This document shows positions 63,580 to 64,000 of a DNA stretch of 64,000 bases, piece by piece. Source of the stretch: Microbacterium sp. SSM24 (GTDB taxonomy: Bacteria > Actinomycetota > Actinomycetes > Actinomycetales > Microbacteriaceae). Within the stretch, counting starts at the first letter, position 1; every line of letters starts with the position of its first letter. The notes beneath the pieces are model-generated. The model did not search any database and was not told where the DNA came from. It saw only the letters and a program-made list of their open reading frames with translations. The DNA lies in the NCBI RefSeq assembly GCF_025989145.1, contig NZ_JAPDNQ010000001.1, forward strand, positions 1,178,001 to 1,242,000, written 5' to 3'. Made by a program: the position numbers and the translations under genes.

Positions 63580-63960
63580 TCACGCCCACGGGCCCGCGAG
63601 AACCGATCCGAGCGCGATCCCACCGGCTGCCGCAGCGGCCGCGAAGACGAGCGTCCCGAGCAGGTTGGCCGCGGCATCCGTCCATCGCCGGCGCTCGGCC
63701 AGCAGCACCGTCTCGACCGAGACCGTGCTGAACGTCGTGTAGCCGCCGAGCAGTCCGACACCGAGGACGAGCGCCGTCTCCGGCGCCAGCGCGGTGCCGA
63801 GTCCGGTGATGACGCCGAGCACGAACGACCCGCTCACATTGACCACGAGGATGCCGAAGGGGAAGCCGTCGCGCGTCCGGATGAGGCGGTCGACGACGTA
63901 GCGCAGGCCTGCACCGGCGCCGCCCGCGACCGCGAGTCCCAGGACGACGAGGAGGTTCAT
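63580..63960 (-). CDS. crcB: fluoride exporter CrcB/Fluc
   Basis: 126 residues, four helices, a dual-topology-type fluoride channel. Signature 'GGAGAGLRYVVDRL' near the N terminus, 'GILVVNVSGSFVLGVITG' (conserved Asn) and 'GLLGGYTTFSTVSVETV', the TTFSTF-like track lining the pore. It exports fluoride and protects enzymes from it. ATG 63960 overlaps the stop of an upstream gene (ATGA), the usual arrangement of paired crcB genes in actinobacteria, where the two subunits form heterodimers. Confidence 0.95.
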   Translation of the reverse strand: MNLLVVLGLAVAGGAGAGLRYVVDRLIRTRDGFPFGILVVNVSGSFVLGVITGLGTALAPETALVLGVGLLGGYTTFSTVSVETVLLAERRRWTDAAANLLGTLVFAAAAAAGGIALGSVLAGPWA

Positions 63961-64000
63961 TCGGCGACCTCCGGCTCCACGGCCGTGCGCGGCTCTCCGC
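63957..64000 (-). CDS. C-terminal end of the upstream gene (possibly the second crcB)
   Basis: Only 13 codons are inside the window, ending '..TAVEPEVAE' with TGA overlapping the crcB start. Its identity cannot be shown from the sequence; a second CrcB subunit is expected from the frequent crcB-crcB pairs in related genomes. Confidence 0.5.
   Translation of the reverse strand, partial: GEPRTAVEPEVAE

Overview
The window is a very GC-rich actinobacterial chromosome segment. Protein content, GTG starts, many 1-4 base start/stop overlaps and a marked excess of GGATGC/GCATCC hexamers point to Microbacteriaceae, most likely Microbacterium; this is inference from composition and gene families, not from a marker gene. 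No rRNA, tRNA, CRISPR array or complete insertion sequence was seen.

Layout. 1-2700: the end of malate dehydrogenase, a CPA1 Na+/H+ antiporter and a degenerate resolvase-fold protein. 2909-18745: one tightly overlapped nine-gene minus-strand operon with the content of the PFNA cluster known from Bifidobacterium: a 2021-residue FN3/Ig-type surface protein, MoxR AAA ATPase, DUF58, transglutaminase, FHA, PP2C phosphatase, FHA, Ser/Thr kinase, FHA-HTH. 18923-29851: UvrA-like ATPase, an LLM/FAD oxidoreductase fusion, a four-gene operon (WXG100-like protein, helical-membrane-lipase protein, lipoprotein, PsbP/Mog1-like protein), 3-methyladenine glycosylase and acyl-CoA oxidase. 30093-39285: two acetyltransferases (one fused to a GH16-like domain), RecQ, an SDR, a DUF3516 helicase, a small GNAT and a pirin. 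39355-42933: secreted subtilase. 43072-47872: ECF transporter with two S components and a siderophore-interacting flavoprotein. 48121-53754: acyl-CoA dehydrogenase, VanY-type peptidase, an intein-containing Rv2578c-like radical SAM protein and an alpha/beta hydrolase. 53826-64000: TetR regulator, repeat-rich RNA helicase, two DUF998-like proteins, a monooxygenase-like protein, an RND transporter and CrcB.

The most interesting pattern: the PFNA-type operon and the WXG-lipase operon carry the same upstream motif (core TTTGTCCCCAT) at an identical 26-base distance from a TANNNT -10 hexamer, which suggests shared control. The WXG-lipase-lipoprotein arrangement resembles a type VII-secreted lipase toxin with a lipoprotein immunity partner. 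No type VII core gene (EccC) lies in the window, so that function is inferred.

The intergenic DNA is rich in 50-100 base inverted-repeat elements of several families. One of them seems to have inserted in frame inside a helicase gene.
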